NCBI GenBank assembly: GCA_039917855.1
Contig: JBDSIR010000046.1
Location: 1-20,676, forward strand
Reading direction: 5' to 3'
Origin: CAMLHU01 sp039917855
GTDB lineage: Bacteria; Gemmatimonadota; Gemmatimonadetes; Gemmatimonadales; GWC2-71-9
DNA: 20,676 bases
Within the stretch, counting starts at the first letter, position 1; every line of letters begins with the position of its first letter. The translations under genes and the position numbers were made by a program. The notes under the pieces are model-generated. The model searched no databases, was not told the origin of the DNA, and worked only from the letters and a program-made list of their open reading frames with translations. Positions 1 through 7,266 of the stretch are shown here, piece after piece.

Positions 1-1
1 C

Positions 2-40
2 GAGTACGTCGCCGTGCATCTCGTCGGCAGGATCGGCTGA
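2..40 (+). CDS. 3' end of an upstream gene (partial, unidentified)
   Basis: The first 13 codons of the window read as an open frame ending in TGA, with peptide EYVAVHLVGRIG. Third positions are almost all G or C, as in the real genes downstream, which supports this being the end of a gene that starts outside the window. Too little remains to name a product. The following 158 bases up to the barrel gene contain no convincing gene or promoter consensus. Confidence 0.45.
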   Translation, partial: EYVAVHLVGRIG

Positions 41-198
41 GAGGGTCTCGGGGCGGGTGAGGCGGCGCACCAGGGCATTGTGATCCCACGCACGCGTGAT
101 CCTACCGGCTGGTGGCGCAGGGAGGCCGGGAGCATATTGCGAAGGTCCCGGTCACGGTCCCCCACCACCCGAGTCATTGACCCATATCCAGGCGACTC

Positions 199-1434
199 AT
201 GCGCTTGTTCACTTGTCCGGTTCCGCAGATCTTTCCCCTCGCCCTAGCCGCCTTTTCCATGCTCACCGGCACCGCGCGTGCCCAGACTATCGATACCCCC
301 TCGCCTTCCGATCGAGGGTGGCGCACCCGGATCGAACTTCAGGTCGACGCCGAGTATGACGACAACGTCTTCCTCCTCGCCCCGACTCGGAAGCCCGACC
401 TTGCTTCGCCGTCCGCCGGCGACGTCACCAGCGGACGATTCCGCGGCATGGAGAGCGCAGGCGACGTCATCACCGACCTGGGTCTGGGCATCGCGTTCCG
501 GGGCCCGGGTCTCACAGGGCGTACTCTCGCCATCGTACCGTCGGTCGGGTACGAGTGGTACGCCCAGAGCCCCGAACGGAGCAACCTGACGCTCGGCTTG
601 GCCATGGAACAGGCCCTTCCCCACCAGGATATGGTACGGCTCCGGGGCGGGATCGTCCCGAGCTACTTCCAGAAGAACTACCTCTCCGATGCGGTGGACG
701 TGAGCGGGGACGGGGTGATCACCAACGACGAGCGCATCTACGCCCGTGGCGAATACCGGGAGACGAGCGCCGGCATCGACTACCGCCACCGCCTGGTCAA
801 GGAGACCTCCAGTCGCTCCACCTCCCTGTGGTTGACGGTCGGCGGGGCTTACTCTTCGAAGCGCTTCGATGCGCCCCACCAGGGACGCGATCTGAGCGGC
901 CCCACCGCGTCGATCGGGCTTAAGATGGACCGAGGGAAGGCGTTCTCGGTCCAAGTGGCCTACTCCCAGGATTGGCTCGACGCGACGGCGGACTCCCAAG
1001 TCATGGTGCTTGACGAACCGGATTTCGGCCAGGACCTCAACGGGAATACCACGACGACCGACCTGGACGTGCGGGTGGCCGGCACGGTGGATCGGTCCCG
1101 GGTGGAGCGGGCCGGCGGCGCGCGCGTGGACATCGCGGTCGGCCGCAGGAGCGAGCTGCGCCTGGACTACGAGCATCGGTGGCGCTCGTTCTCGTCGACG
1201 GAACCCCTGGACGCTGCGAACCGCGGCCGGCGCGACCGTCGGGATCAATTCGGCGCGACATTCGTCAGTGAACTTTCACGCCGAGTGCGGATGCACGTCG
1301 GGGCGCAACGTGGCGCCCAGCGTCTCGACCGCCTCATCGGCACGGCGGGAGCTGGCGACGTGGACGACTACACCCGGACGCAGATCCAGGTCGGCCTCAC
1401 CTGCACCTGCCTCTCGACCAGGGGACGGCGGTGA
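199..1434 (+). CDS. Outer-membrane beta-barrel protein
   Basis: This 411-residue protein has a Sec signal peptide (residues 1-28, hydrophobic core 11-22, cleavage expected after TARA). The mature N-terminus carries a YDDNVF motif, often seen at the start of large exopolysaccharide-associated outer-membrane barrels of the BBP2 type. The rest alternates short amphipathic beta strands with charged and glycine-rich turns, and there are no transmembrane helices, as expected for a barrel. The ATG at 199 is preceded only by a weak AGGCG. Its stop overlaps the GTG start of the next gene by 4 bp (GTGA), so the two are probably co-translated. In context with a glycerophosphotransferase-like enzyme, an ABC exporter and a nucleotidyltransferase, it may be the outer-membrane part of a surface-polymer system. 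Family membership is judged from architecture only; transport or anchoring function is inference. Confidence 0.75.
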   Translation: MRLFTCPVPQIFPLALAAFSMLTGTARAQTIDTPSPSDRGWRTRIELQVDAEYDDNVFLLAPTRKPDLASPSAGDVTSGRFRGMESAGDVITDLGLGIAFRGPGLTGRTLAIVPSVGYEWYAQSPERSNLTLGLAMEQALPHQDMVRLRGGIVPSYFQKNYLSDAVDVSGDGVITNDERIYARGEYRETSAGIDYRHRLVKETSSRSTSLWLTVGGAYSSKRFDAPHQGRDLSGPTASIGLKMDRGKAFSVQVAYSQDWLDATADSQVMVLDEPDFGQDLNGNTTTTDLDVRVAGTVDRSRVERAGGARVDIAVGRRSELRLDYEHRWRSFSSTEPLDAANRGRRDRRDQFGATFVSELSRRVRMHVGAQRGAQRLDRLIGTAGAGDVDDYTRTQIQVGLTCTCLSTRGRR

Positions 1435-2528
1435 GCCAGACCCACGGCCGGCCCCGCCGGATCCTCTTCGCGGGGTATGCGCCGGTCCATTTCGTCTGCT
1501 TCCTCCCCCTGTACCGCCGACTGGCGCGGATGGCGCGCGTCGAGGTGTTCCTGTCCGGCGGCAGGTCCGCGGGCGCCGAAGGAGAGGGCGCACCGATGAC
1601 GGCGAAGGAACTGTACGCGCCGTTCCGGGTGCCGCGCGGGCGAGTGCTCGAGCTCGATGCGATCCGGTCACGGACCTTTGACTTGGTCTTCTCCGCCCAC
1701 GTCTCGGGGTACTTCCCCAGGGAAGAGAAGGAACGGATCCAGCTCTTTCACGGGGTGTCATTCCGCAACATGGCGGTGCGCCGTGACGTGCTGGTGTACG
1801 ACCGGCTCTTCCTGACCGGGCCGTACATGCGCCGCCTGTTCACCGAGGAGCGGCTCCTGCGCTCCACCGATCCGCGCATGGTGGACATCGGCTTTCCCAA
1901 GCTGGACCAACTGCTCGACGGGACGCTGGATCGTGGCCGGATCCTGCGGCGGCTCGGATTCTCCGGCCGCCGTCCGGTGATCCTCTACGCGCCCACCGGT
2001 CAGAAGGACAATTCGCTCGAGCACACCGGCGAGGAGGTGTTGAAGCGCCTCCGCGCCACGGGCAAGTACGATATCCTGATCAAGCTCCACGACCATCCCC
2101 GGGACCGTCTCACCGATTGGCCCGCGCGGCTCCGGCCCCTGCTCGATCGCCACACCAGGCTCGCTCCCGGGCTCGACGTGGTGCCGTACCTCTTCGCGGC
2201 GGACCTCCTCCTGACCGACGCCTCGTCGGTCTCGAACGAGTACTCCCTCCTCGATCGCCCGATGGTATTCCTCGACGTGCCGCAGCTCCTGGCCGCGATG
2301 GACCGGAAGGGGGTGGCGCTGGACCTCGATACCTGGGGCCGCAAAGGGGGCATCACGGCCCGGTGGCCCGACGAGGCGGTCGAAGCGGTCGCCTGGTCAC
2401 TGGCACATCGGCGCCACGCCTCGGCCATTCGGCGCGACATGGCGCGCGACCTCTTCTACAACCCCGGCGGCGCGACCACGGCGGCGCTGAACTGGATCCG
2501 CCATCGGCTCGACGCCGACGAGGGCTGA
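1431..2528 (+). CDS. CDP-glycerol glycerophosphotransferase-like protein
   Basis: This 365-residue protein matches the TagB/TagF-type CDP-glycerol:polyol-phosphate glycerophosphotransferase family, which has a GT-B-like fold. Visible family features are the LFHGVSF histidine motif near residue 107, a GFPKLDQLL segment, an ILYAPTGQ strand, the KLHDHP motif, and the acidic-serine motif TDASSVSNEYS near residues 262-272 followed by DRPMVFLD. These surround the donor-binding cleft in characterised relatives. It starts at GTG 1431, overlapping the barrel gene stop. One base separates its stop from the ABC transporter GTG. In Gram-positives the family makes teichoic acid; in a Gram-negative it more likely adds glycerol phosphate or a related phospho-substituent to a surface polysaccharide. 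The substrate cannot be read from the sequence. Confidence 0.82.
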   Translation: MSQTHGRPRRILFAGYAPVHFVCFLPLYRRLARMARVEVFLSGGRSAGAEGEGAPMTAKELYAPFRVPRGRVLELDAIRSRTFDLVFSAHVSGYFPREEKERIQLFHGVSFRNMAVRRDVLVYDRLFLTGPYMRRLFTEERLLRSTDPRMVDIGFPKLDQLLDGTLDRGRILRRLGFSGRRPVILYAPTGQKDNSLEHTGEEVLKRLRATGKYDILIKLHDHPRDRLTDWPARLRPLLDRHTRLAPGLDVVPYLFAADLLLTDASSVSNEYSLLDRPMVFLDVPQLLAAMDRKGVALDLDTWGRKGGITARWPDEAVEAVAWSLAHRRHASAIRRDMARDLFYNPGGATTAALNWIRHRLDADEG

Positions 2529-2529
2529 G

Positions 2530-4326
2530 GTGGCGCGCAGCACCAGGCAGTCGCTCCTCCGCCTCGGCGCGATGCTCCGGCCTCACGCCGCCCGCGAGGG
2601 CCGAGACGCTACGCTGGGGATGCTGGTCGGGATCGCCGTGGTCGGCCTGCAGGTCCTTCGCCCCTGGCCGCTGAAGTGGATCATCGATCACCTCAGCGGC
2701 ACCCACGGCGGATCTCCGGTGATGGCGTGGCTGGCAAGGGATCCCCTCAGCGGCGTCGCCCTGCTCAGCCTCCTGTTCGTCGTGACCGCGTCGGCGGAGG
2801 CCATCGCGGAGTACGCCCAGACCATGTTGATCAATGGTCTCGGCAACCGGATCCTGTTCCGCTTCCGTTCGGCCCTCTTCTCCACCATCCTCCGCCAGCC
2901 GCTGGCGTTCCACGAGTCCCGCGAGGTGGGCGAGATCCTCACCCGCGTCATCTACGACACCTCGCGCCTGCGACGGGGGCTGAACGGGCTACTGCTGCAC
3001 ATCGTGCAGCCGCTGGTGCTGTTCGTCGCCACCTTCACCGTCCTCCTCTGGATCGACCCGGCCCTCGGGGCGATCCTCGCCCTCGGCGGTTCCGCGGCGC
3101 TCCTGATGATGCAGCGCCGGGGCCGACGGATCGCGGTGGCGGCCCGGAAGCAGCGGGTCAAGGAAGGGAGCCTGGCCTCGCTGGTCAGCGCCGAGCTGCA
3201 CGCGATCAGAGAGTTGCAGGCCTCCGGCCGGGACTCCAGCGCGATCGAGACCCGCTTTGCGGCCCGGAATACCCACAGCCTCCGACAGGAGCAGAAGACC
3301 CGAAAGCTGGCCGCCGGACTCTCGCTCCGCGTCGATGTCGTCCTGGCAGCGAGCATCGCGCTGGCGCTCTGGCTCGGCACCCGGTCCGTGATGACCGGTC
3401 ACCTCACGGCCGGCGACATGGCGCTCTTCTTCTCCTACGCCCTCGGCCTCCGGGCCTCGCTCGCGGGCTTCGCCGCCCAGACCGCGCGGATGGGCCGGGC
3501 CCTCGCCTGCGGAGAGCGGCTGGAAAAGCTCGCGACACGCGCCACCCCGATCATCGATCCTCCGGGTGCCCTCGCCCTCCCGGATCGGCCTGCCGAGCTG
3601 CGGTTCGAAGAGGTGGGCATCCGGACACCGAAGGCGCGCCGCACCGGCCGCAAGTGGACGCTGGAGGACCTGACGTGCACTCTGCCCGGCGGGAAGCGCA
3701 CCGCCGTCGTCGGCCCCAATGGCGCCGGGAAGTCGATGGTGCTGTCCCTCCTCCTGCGCCTCCGGGAACCCGACACTGGACGGATCCTGCTGGACGGCCG
3801 CGCCCTGAGTGAGTATGCGCTCGATCCGCTCCGCAGCCGGACCAGTGTCGTCTTCCAGGACAGTGTGCTCGCCGGTATCAGCGTCCGCGACAACATCGCG
3901 CTCGGTCTCCCGGATGCGAGCCTGGCCGACATCGAAGCGGCCGCGGGTGCGGCGAAGGTCTCCCGGTTCATCGCCCGCCTGCCGCAAGGCTATGACACCA
4001 TCGTCAGGCGCGGGGGCGACCTCTTCTCCGGCGGCGAGCGCCAGCGCCTGATGGTGGCCCGCGCCCTGTTGCGCGACGGCACGCTGTGGCTGCTCGACGA
4101 GCCGACCACGGGGCTCGATCACGCTACCGCCGCCGAACTGACCACGATGCTGCTCGACGCGACCCGCGATCGCACGACGCTGTGGGTCACCCATGACCCG
4201 GAGCTGATCGCCCGGGTCGATTGGGTCCTGGTGCTCGACAAGGGGCGCGCCGCATTCAGCGGGACGCCCGAGGCGTATGAAGATTGGCGCTCAAGCCCGG
4301 AAGCGGGCAGCGACGCACCCGTATAG
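2530..4326 (+). CDS. ABC exporter, fused permease and ATPase
   Basis: This 598-residue half-transporter has an N-terminal six-helix exporter domain (about 1-320) and a C-terminal nucleotide-binding domain (about 350-585), the MsbA/PglK-type arrangement; it probably works as a homodimer in the inner membrane. The ATPase motifs are complete: Walker A GPNGAGKS (about 395-402), Q-loop VFQDS, signature FSGGERQR (about 498-505), Walker B LWLLDEPT and the H-loop histidine in WVTHDP (about 554). The C-terminus is a short acidic tail. The GTG start at 2530 lies one base after the preceding stop, implying translational coupling. With a glycerophosphotransferase upstream and a nucleotidyltransferase downstream it is best read as the flippase or exporter of a lipid-linked or polymeric surface glycan. 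The exporter class is clear; the substrate is inferred. Confidence 0.9.
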   Translation: MARSTRQSLLRLGAMLRPHAAREGRDATLGMLVGIAVVGLQVLRPWPLKWIIDHLSGTHGGSPVMAWLARDPLSGVALLSLLFVVTASAEAIAEYAQTMLINGLGNRILFRFRSALFSTILRQPLAFHESREVGEILTRVIYDTSRLRRGLNGLLLHIVQPLVLFVATFTVLLWIDPALGAILALGGSAALLMMQRRGRRIAVAARKQRVKEGSLASLVSAELHAIRELQASGRDSSAIETRFAARNTHSLRQEQKTRKLAAGLSLRVDVVLAASIALALWLGTRSVMTGHLTAGDMALFFSYALGLRASLAGFAAQTARMGRALACGERLEKLATRATPIIDPPGALALPDRPAELRFEEVGIRTPKARRTGRKWTLEDLTCTLPGGKRTAVVGPNGAGKSMVLSLLLRLREPDTGRILLDGRALSEYALDPLRSRTSVVFQDSVLAGISVRDNIALGLPDASLADIEAAAGAAKVSRFIARLPQGYDTIVRRGGDLFSGGERQRLMVARALLRDGTLWLLDEPTTGLDHATAAELTTMLLDATRDRTTLWVTHDPELIARVDWVLVLDKGRAAFSGTPEAYEDWRSSPEAGSDAPV

Positions 4327-4336
4327 GAGCCAAGCT

Positions 4337-5566
4337 ATGCAAGCAGTCATCCTCGCCGCCGGAATGGGAAGCCGGCTCCATTCGGTCACCGGTGGCGGCG
4401 CGAAGGCACTCGTGGAGATCGGCGGTCGTCCGCTCATCCTCCATCAACTCGAAGCCCTCGCCGATCAAGGGGTCGGACCGGTGCTGGTGATCCTCGGCCA
4501 CGAGGGTGAGGAGGTCCAACGTGTGGTCGGCGATCGCGCGACCTTCATCCGGAATGACCGGTACGCGGAGACCAATTCCCTGTACTCGCTCTGGCTCGCG
4601 CGGGACTGGATCAAGGGTCCGTTCGTCCTGCTCAATTGCGACCTGCTCTTCGACCCCAGCATCCTGGTCCGCGTGCTCGAGCACGAGGGGAACGTTCTCG
4701 CCTACGACTCGACCTCGTCCCGCGGCAAGGAACAGACGAAGGTCGCGATCAAGAACGGACGGGTGATGGACATCGGGAAGGACCTCCCGCCAGGCTCGGC
4801 GCGTGGCGAGAGCCTCGGCATGCTCAAGTTCGAGGCAGACGGTGTCCATGCCATGCTCGCCGCCGCGAATCGCCTCGTCCAAGACGGTCAACACGGCGCC
4901 TGGGTCATCGAGGCGACCCGCTCGATGTGCGGCCAGGTCCCGCTGGATGGGGTGAACATCGCCGGGAAGTCATGGACGGAGATCGACCTTCCGCATGATC
5001 TCGACGTGGCACGCAGGGAAGTGTGGCCCGTGATCTGGAACAAGCGCTGGGCGACCCAGGTGTTCTGGAAGCGCATCCGGATCGCCGCCGTCGCCGCGGT
5101 GGCCCTCGCGCTCGCGGCGGTCGTGTGGCTCACGAGCACCAAGATCGGTCCGGCCAGCGTGGATTGGGAGACCGTCGATGCCGACAGCGCGACGAGGGTG
5201 CGGATCGACTACCACTCAGGCACCCAGCGGTGGTGGGCCCTCCGTCCCGGGACTCGCGCCATCGCGAACGTTTCCGGCGAGCAGGCCGCGGTCGAGGCTC
5301 GACTGGTCCTGCCATCGGGATTCACCGCCGCGGATTCGCTCCGCTTCGTCCTCGGGATCACCATCGATGGGCAAACCCAGGATTGGTACAGCCTGACGGC
5401 CACCCTGGACACCACGGCCCGGCTCGGGACGGCCGTCCTCTCGGATCGCGACCGTGTCAAACTTGAACTCGGGCCCGGTCCGCACCGCATCGAGGTCGAA
5501 CTGACGGCGGGCCATTCCGACCAGCTGCTCGTCCGGATCCGGGAACCCGCGAGCCGCGAGGATTGA
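4337..5566 (+). CDS. LicC-like nucleotidyltransferase with membrane helix and extracytoplasmic domain
   Basis: The start is set at ATG 4337, which has AGGAG (4325-4329) seven bases upstream and gives the canonical N-terminus MQAVILAAGMGSRL; an earlier in-frame ATG at 4277 lies inside the ABC gene. Residues 1-235 are a sugar-phosphate/choline-phosphate type nucleotidyltransferase: the LAAGMGSRL nucleotide loop, NSLYSLWLAR (typical of LicC-like cytidylyltransferases), metal-binding Asp in NCDLLF (about 102) and the second acidic site in WTEIDLPHDL (about 213-222). Residues 247-268 form one hydrophobic helix preceded by arginines and lysines. Residues 270-409 are a beta-rich domain without recognisable family, predicted outside the cytoplasm. 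A membrane-tethered nucleotidyltransferase is unusual, as the family is normally soluble and about 230-260 residues. It may supply CDP-activated alcohol to the glycerophosphotransferase in this cluster (inference). Confidence 0.8.
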   Translation: MQAVILAAGMGSRLHSVTGGGAKALVEIGGRPLILHQLEALADQGVGPVLVILGHEGEEVQRVVGDRATFIRNDRYAETNSLYSLWLARDWIKGPFVLLNCDLLFDPSILVRVLEHEGNVLAYDSTSSRGKEQTKVAIKNGRVMDIGKDLPPGSARGESLGMLKFEADGVHAMLAAANRLVQDGQHGAWVIEATRSMCGQVPLDGVNIAGKSWTEIDLPHDLDVARREVWPVIWNKRWATQVFWKRIRIAAVAAVALALAAVVWLTSTKIGPASVDWETVDADSATRVRIDYHSGTQRWWALRPGTRAIANVSGEQAAVEARLVLPSGFTAADSLRFVLGITIDGQTQDWYSLTATLDTTARLGTAVLSDRDRVKLELGPGPHRIEVELTAGHSDQLLVRIREPASRED

Positions 5567-6016
5567 CGGTGCCGGAAGCCTACGGTCTACTGAATTCGCC
5601 CTCTGCGCCTTCGTCCCGACGACTCCCGTCCCCCATGCCCACTCGGTCGCGGCCGACCGGGTCCAGGTGTCAGGCTGCGCCTCATTCAGCACCGACGCCG
5701 CGCTGACCATCCCCTTCGCCTCCATCTCGTACATCGGCGATGACCCGCGCAACGAATACGTGATGATCTACCTCAACCACTGATCGCGCATGATCGTTGA
5801 CCCTGAGATCCCCCGGGAGGCATCTGATGTCCGACCAGTGGACGCGGGGCGGCGGCAGTACTTCATCGGCGCCCGGAACATCGGCGGCGGCGTGAGCGCA
5901 CTCTTCGATCCCGCACGCCATTTAGCCCAGCTCTACCCTGCTTCCCCTCCTGATCGCCTTCATCTTTCGCCGCGGGAGGAACACCTGAGCACTACCTCGG
6001 CACCCACGGGCCCCCT
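5567..6016 (+). other. 450-bp interval with decayed coding remnants
   Basis: No intact gene is convincing here. One frame ending at TGA 5781-5783 reads like secreted beta-rich protein (…SISYIGDDPRNEYVMIYLNH) but has no usable start. A strong ribosome binding site, GGGAGG at 5815-5820, stands six bases before ATG 5827, yet that frame (MSDQWTRGGG…) stops at 5893. The neighbouring frame then carries plausible coding sequence (RQYFIGARNIGGGVSALFD), and the first frame resumes as PSSTLLPLLIAFIFRRGR before TGA. A membrane or sorting-type tail after two compensating frameshifts would explain this, so a small decayed gene is likely. Product unknown. Confidence 0.35.
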
Positions 6017-6256
6017 GTGAACATCGTCATCTGGGCGCTGGCCACCGGCGGGATCACCGGCGCGGTCTGGGTGGCGATCGTAATGTTCCAGCGCCAGCGA
6101 CGCATCGACCACGGCCGCCGTGACCTCGACGAGTTGGACGCCCGACTCGAGGAACTCGAAGGCGCCGAACAACGCGTCGCCGAGCTCGAAGAACGTCTCG
6201 ATTTCGCCGAGCGGATCCTGGCGCAGAAGCGGTCGGAGCCAGAGGAACGGAAATAG
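6017..6256 (+). CDS. Small membrane-anchored coiled-coil protein, PspB-like
   Basis: This 79-residue protein has one N-terminal membrane helix (about 3-24), a basic stretch (QRQRR), then a charged helix with leucine/alanine heptads (about 35-72), including ELEERLDFAERIL. Size and layout match PspB, the small inner-membrane partner of PspC in the phage-shock envelope-stress system, and the ERLDFAERIL segment resembles the PspB C-terminal helix. The start is GTG 6017; no clear Shine-Dalgarno precedes it. There is no pspC or pspA neighbour, so a phage-shock role is only suggested. The gene converges on the cupredoxin gene with 19 bases between their stops. It could alternatively be a generic small coiled-coil membrane protein. 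Confidence 0.6.
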   Translation: MNIVIWALATGGITGAVWVAIVMFQRQRRIDHGRRDLDELDARLEELEGAEQRVAELEERLDFAERILAQKRSEPEERK

Positions 6257-6275
6257 CCCTGGCGGAGGATCCAGG

Positions 6276-6599
6276 TCAGCGCACGATCACCTGCCCCTGC
6301 ATGGTCGAATGCAGCGCGCACGCATAGGGGGATCTCCCACCCAGCGATACCACGACCTGGCTGCTGTCGCCGGCCGCGATCGGGCCGGTGTCCCAGGGCG
6401 TTGCGCCCGTGGCCGTCGCGGTGTGCGGAACGAGATCTCGATTGATCCACACCACCGTGTCGCCTGGTCCCACTGTGAGCACTGCCGGCACGAAGGCCAT
6501 CTGCTTGATCTCCACGACGTACCGGCGCGGCGCAGGTGACGCCGGCCGGCAGGACATGGTGAGCAGCAGCCCCGCGCAGAAGGCGAGGCGCAGGGTCAT
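6276..6599 (-). CDS. Exported type 1 copper protein (cupredoxin)
   Basis: This 107-residue plastocyanin/amicyanin-like protein has an N-terminal hydrophobic signal (about 3-15). The type 1 copper ligands are all visible: His59 in VPHTAT and the C-terminal cluster Cys94, His97, Met100 in YACALHSTM. The cysteine at residue 17 follows LLLTMS, a poor lipobox, so it could be a lipoprotein or a soluble periplasmic protein. The start ATG overlaps the stop of the upstream DUF4142 gene by 4 bp, so the two form an operon. Function is periplasmic electron transfer or copper handling; the partner is not evident. A truncated relative lies at 13992-14153 beside the heme-copper oxidase locus, sharing the PYACALHxxM and WxTxxIAxGDS patterns. 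Confidence 0.85.
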   Translation of the reverse strand: MTLRLAFCAGLLLTMSCRPASPAPRRYVVEIKQMAFVPAVLTVGPGDTVVWINRDLVPHTATATGATPWDTGPIAAGDSSQVVVSLGGRSPYACALHSTMQGQVIVR

Positions 6600-7132
6600 G
6601 CGCCGAGCCTGGTACGGAGCATCCTGGCGTGCCCGAGGTGCGCCGCCACCACGGGGCGGACCTGCTGCAGCAGGGCCTTAAGATCGGCATTGTCGGTCGT
6701 CGGGATCAGCAGCCCGTCGAGCGCGTCCAGTACGGCCTGGTGGTAGGCGATCTCACGATCGATGTAGGCACGGTCGAACGCCTGTCGCCCTCGAACATGC
6801 TCGAGCGAGGTACGCGCCGTGGCCGCGTCTGCGACCAGCGAACGGCTCACGCCGTTGTCCGCCGGTGTGACGCCGAGCCGGGTGGCGAGCGCCACGGCCT
6901 GCGCATTCACCGCGCTGTGGTCGGTGATCATCGTGGCCGCGAACTGGCGGACGTCGGTATTCCGGGTCCGGCTCTCCGCGTAGTGGGCCAGGTCGATGTC
7001 GATGCTGTTGGCCGTGACCGCCACGTGGGCGACTTCAGGGTCGGTCAGGTCGGGGGCGGCAGTCTGGGCGGAGAGGCCGAGCGGAAGGATCAGGGAGAAC
7101 GCGAGCAGCGATACGATGGATGAACGGGTCAT
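6596..7132 (-). CDS. DUF4142 secreted protein
   Basis: The start is set at the ATG at 7132, which has AGGAG immediately upstream on the minus strand (AGGAGACC then ATG) and gives a proper signal peptide ending LSAQ (about 1-22). The remaining 156 residues form a helical, ferritin-like DUF4142 domain: conserved ADxxE-like opening, HYAESRTRNTDVRQFA, MITDHSAVNAQ and a closing HLGHARMLR helix with spaced histidines. DUF4142 proteins are periplasmic and of poorly defined function, often linked to stress. This gene leads the operon with the cupredoxin and is divergent from the SufR-like regulator, so it is the probable target of that regulator through the palindrome at 7177-7193. Confidence 0.85.
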   Translation of the reverse strand: MTRSSIVSLLAFSLILPLGLSAQTAAPDLTDPEVAHVAVTANSIDIDLAHYAESRTRNTDVRQFAATMITDHSAVNAQAVALATRLGVTPADNGVSRSLVADAATARTSLEHVRGRQAFDRAYIDREIAYHQAVLDALDGLLIPTTDNADLKALLQQVRPVVAAHLGHARMLRTRLGA

Positions 7133-7166
7133 GGTCTCCTCGGGGTTGGATTGATCGAACGAGGAG

Positions 7167-7195
7167 AAGGTACGTAGACAAACACACTTTGTCAA
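7167..7195 (-). promoter_or_regulatory. Probable promoter of the DUF4142-cupredoxin operon
   Basis: On the minus strand a perfect TTGACA (plus 7190-7195) stands 17 bases before TACCTT (plus 7167-7172), a weak -10. The palindrome at 7177-7193 overlaps the -35 and fills the spacer, so a bound repressor would block it. The -35 is convincing, the -10 is not. Confidence 0.45.
7177..7193. promoter_or_regulatory. Palindromic operator candidate
   Basis: GACAAACACACTTTGTC is a perfect inverted repeat of GACAAA/TTTGTC around a 5-bp centre. A related half-site, GACAAACAC, recurs at 7216-7224 over the -35 of the opposite promoter. Placement between a regulator and its divergent operon makes it the natural binding site of the regulator, controlling both directions. 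Binding is inferred. Confidence 0.5.
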
Positions 7196-7213
7196 TATGT
7201 TTATGTGATTACT

Positions 7214-7242
7214 GGACAAACACTATGTAAAGCCATATAATA
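7214..7242 (+). promoter_or_regulatory. Sigma-70-type promoter of the SufR-like regulator
   Basis: TGGACA at 7214-7219 and a perfect TATAAT at 7237-7242 are separated by exactly 17 bases, in a distinctly AT-rich stretch of an otherwise very GC-rich window. Transcription would start near 7249, leaving a short leader that contains AAGGAG (7257-7262) before GTG 7267. Confidence 0.65.
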
Positions 7243-7266
7243 CAGCAGCTTATACAAGGAGTTCAG

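Noticed and set aside
1431..2528. Naming the gene tagF and assigning teichoic acid synthesis
   Set aside because: Only the family motifs are visible; the context suggests a Gram-negative, so the polymer is unknown.
6257..6276. CCTGG…CCAGG stem between two converging stops as a terminator
   Set aside because: Only a 5-bp stem with an 8-base loop and no T-run; too weak to call.
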